A stretch of DNA of 64,000 bases from DATMNI01 sp963817515 (lineage in GTDB: Bacteria > Acidobacteriota > Terriglobia > Bryobacterales > Bryobacteraceae): contig CAWFPJ010000039.1 of assembly GCA_963817515.1 (NCBI GenBank), positions 372,001 to 436,000 of the forward strand, in the 5' to 3' direction. Positions 63,779 to 64,000 of this stretch are shown piece after piece. Numbering within the stretch: position 1 is the first letter of the stretch; each line of letters starts with the position of its first letter. The position numbers were made by a program, and so were the translations under genes. Below the pieces are notes generated by a model. It did no database searches and was not told the DNA's origin. It saw nothing but the letters and a program-made list of their open reading frames with translations.

Positions 63779-64000
63779 TCAACCGTTATGTCTGTACCAT
63801 TCGAGCGTGAGCCGCATGCCTTCCTCAAACGAATAGCGCGGGGCATGGCCCAGGTCACGCATCGCCAAAGCAGTGTCGGCCTGCGAGTCGCGCACGTCAC
63901 CGGCCCGTGACGGTCCGTACGTCGCGGGGATTGGGACTCCTTCTAACTTCTGCAGCAGCGCCCACGCCTGATTCAGGCTGATCCGTCCGCCGTTGCCCCC
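63779..64000 (-). CDS. C-terminus of an NAD-dependent sugar-nucleotide epimerase/dehydratase
   Basis: The minus strand is open from the right edge to a TGA at 63779. It encodes 73 residues: GNGGRISLNQAWALLQKLEG, GPSRAGDVRDSQADTALAM and YSFEEGMRLTLEWYRHN. The SRxGDVRxSxAD block is the substrate-end signature of extended SDR epimerases such as UDP-glucose or UDP-GlcNAc 4-epimerases. The start lies beyond the window. Confidence 0.88.
   Translation of the reverse strand, partial: GGNGGRISLNQAWALLQKLEGVPIPATYGPSRAGDVRDSQADTALAMRDLGHAPRYSFEEGMRLTLEWYRHNG

Overview
The window (about 60-62% GC by eye, no rRNA or tRNA recognised) reads like a chromosomal segment of an acidobacterium of the Solibacter/Bryobacter type. 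Supporting signs are two very large Oar-type TonB-dependent receptors with an N-terminal carboxypeptidase-like domain, an acidobacterial-type MacB/FtsX-like ABC permease, PQQ propeller proteins, Tat-exported sugar isomerase and esterase proteins, and several intergenic repeat families. The taxonomic call is an inference from gene content.

Layout. 1-9.3 kb, minus strand: a stress island made of an operon of two unknown proteins, groES, a tail-less groEL, a GT4 glycosyltransferase fusion and a GH130 phosphorylase, followed upstream by csbD, a peptidoglycan-binding protein, a YflT-like stress protein, a Crp/Fnr regulator and a 49-aa membrane protein. Three of these genes share a 20-base motif 50-56 bases before their starts. 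9.4-16.9 kb: DsbA-like oxidoreductase, M28 peptidase with PDZ domain, galactose mutarotase, SPFH and zinc-ribbon pair, alpha/beta hydrolase, with two inverted copies of a REP/MITE-like element. 16.9-22.2 kb: tandem TolC-type channels and a CE15-like esterase. 22.3-30.4 kb: TPR-deiodinase-like fusion, DHDPS-family lyase, YyaL (frameshifted), thiol peroxidase, MurJ-like flippase. 30.5-36.3 kb: housekeeping run with TIGR02206 protein, apt, ispE (frameshifted), prs, rplY, pth, rpsF, rpsR, rplI. 36.4-43.7 kb: LigB-type dioxygenase, ABC permease (frameshifted), then on the minus strand cdaA-cdaR-glmM (glmM frameshifted) and a histone-deacetylase-like protein. 43.8-49.6 kb: RibBA with a degraded GTP cyclohydrolase II half, cytochrome c, PQQ-like propeller protein, small DUF6582-like protein, KimA-like potassium transporter. 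49.7-52 kb: an orphan fused and shortened TssB-TssC sheath protein facing an M15 peptidase. 52.1-60 kb: two tandem TonB receptors, the downstream one frameshifted. 60.3-64 kb: PQQ dehydrogenase, sugar isomerase, VOC protein and the end of a sugar-nucleotide epimerase.

Links between genes. CdaA, CdaR and GlmM couple c-di-AMP synthesis to cell-wall precursor supply, and the KimA-like transporter 4 kb away belongs to a family controlled by c-di-AMP in Bacillus. The minus-strand stress island looks like one response module. Five genes, including the normally essential ispE and glmM, are each broken by exactly one base, which points to assembly indels rather than gene decay.
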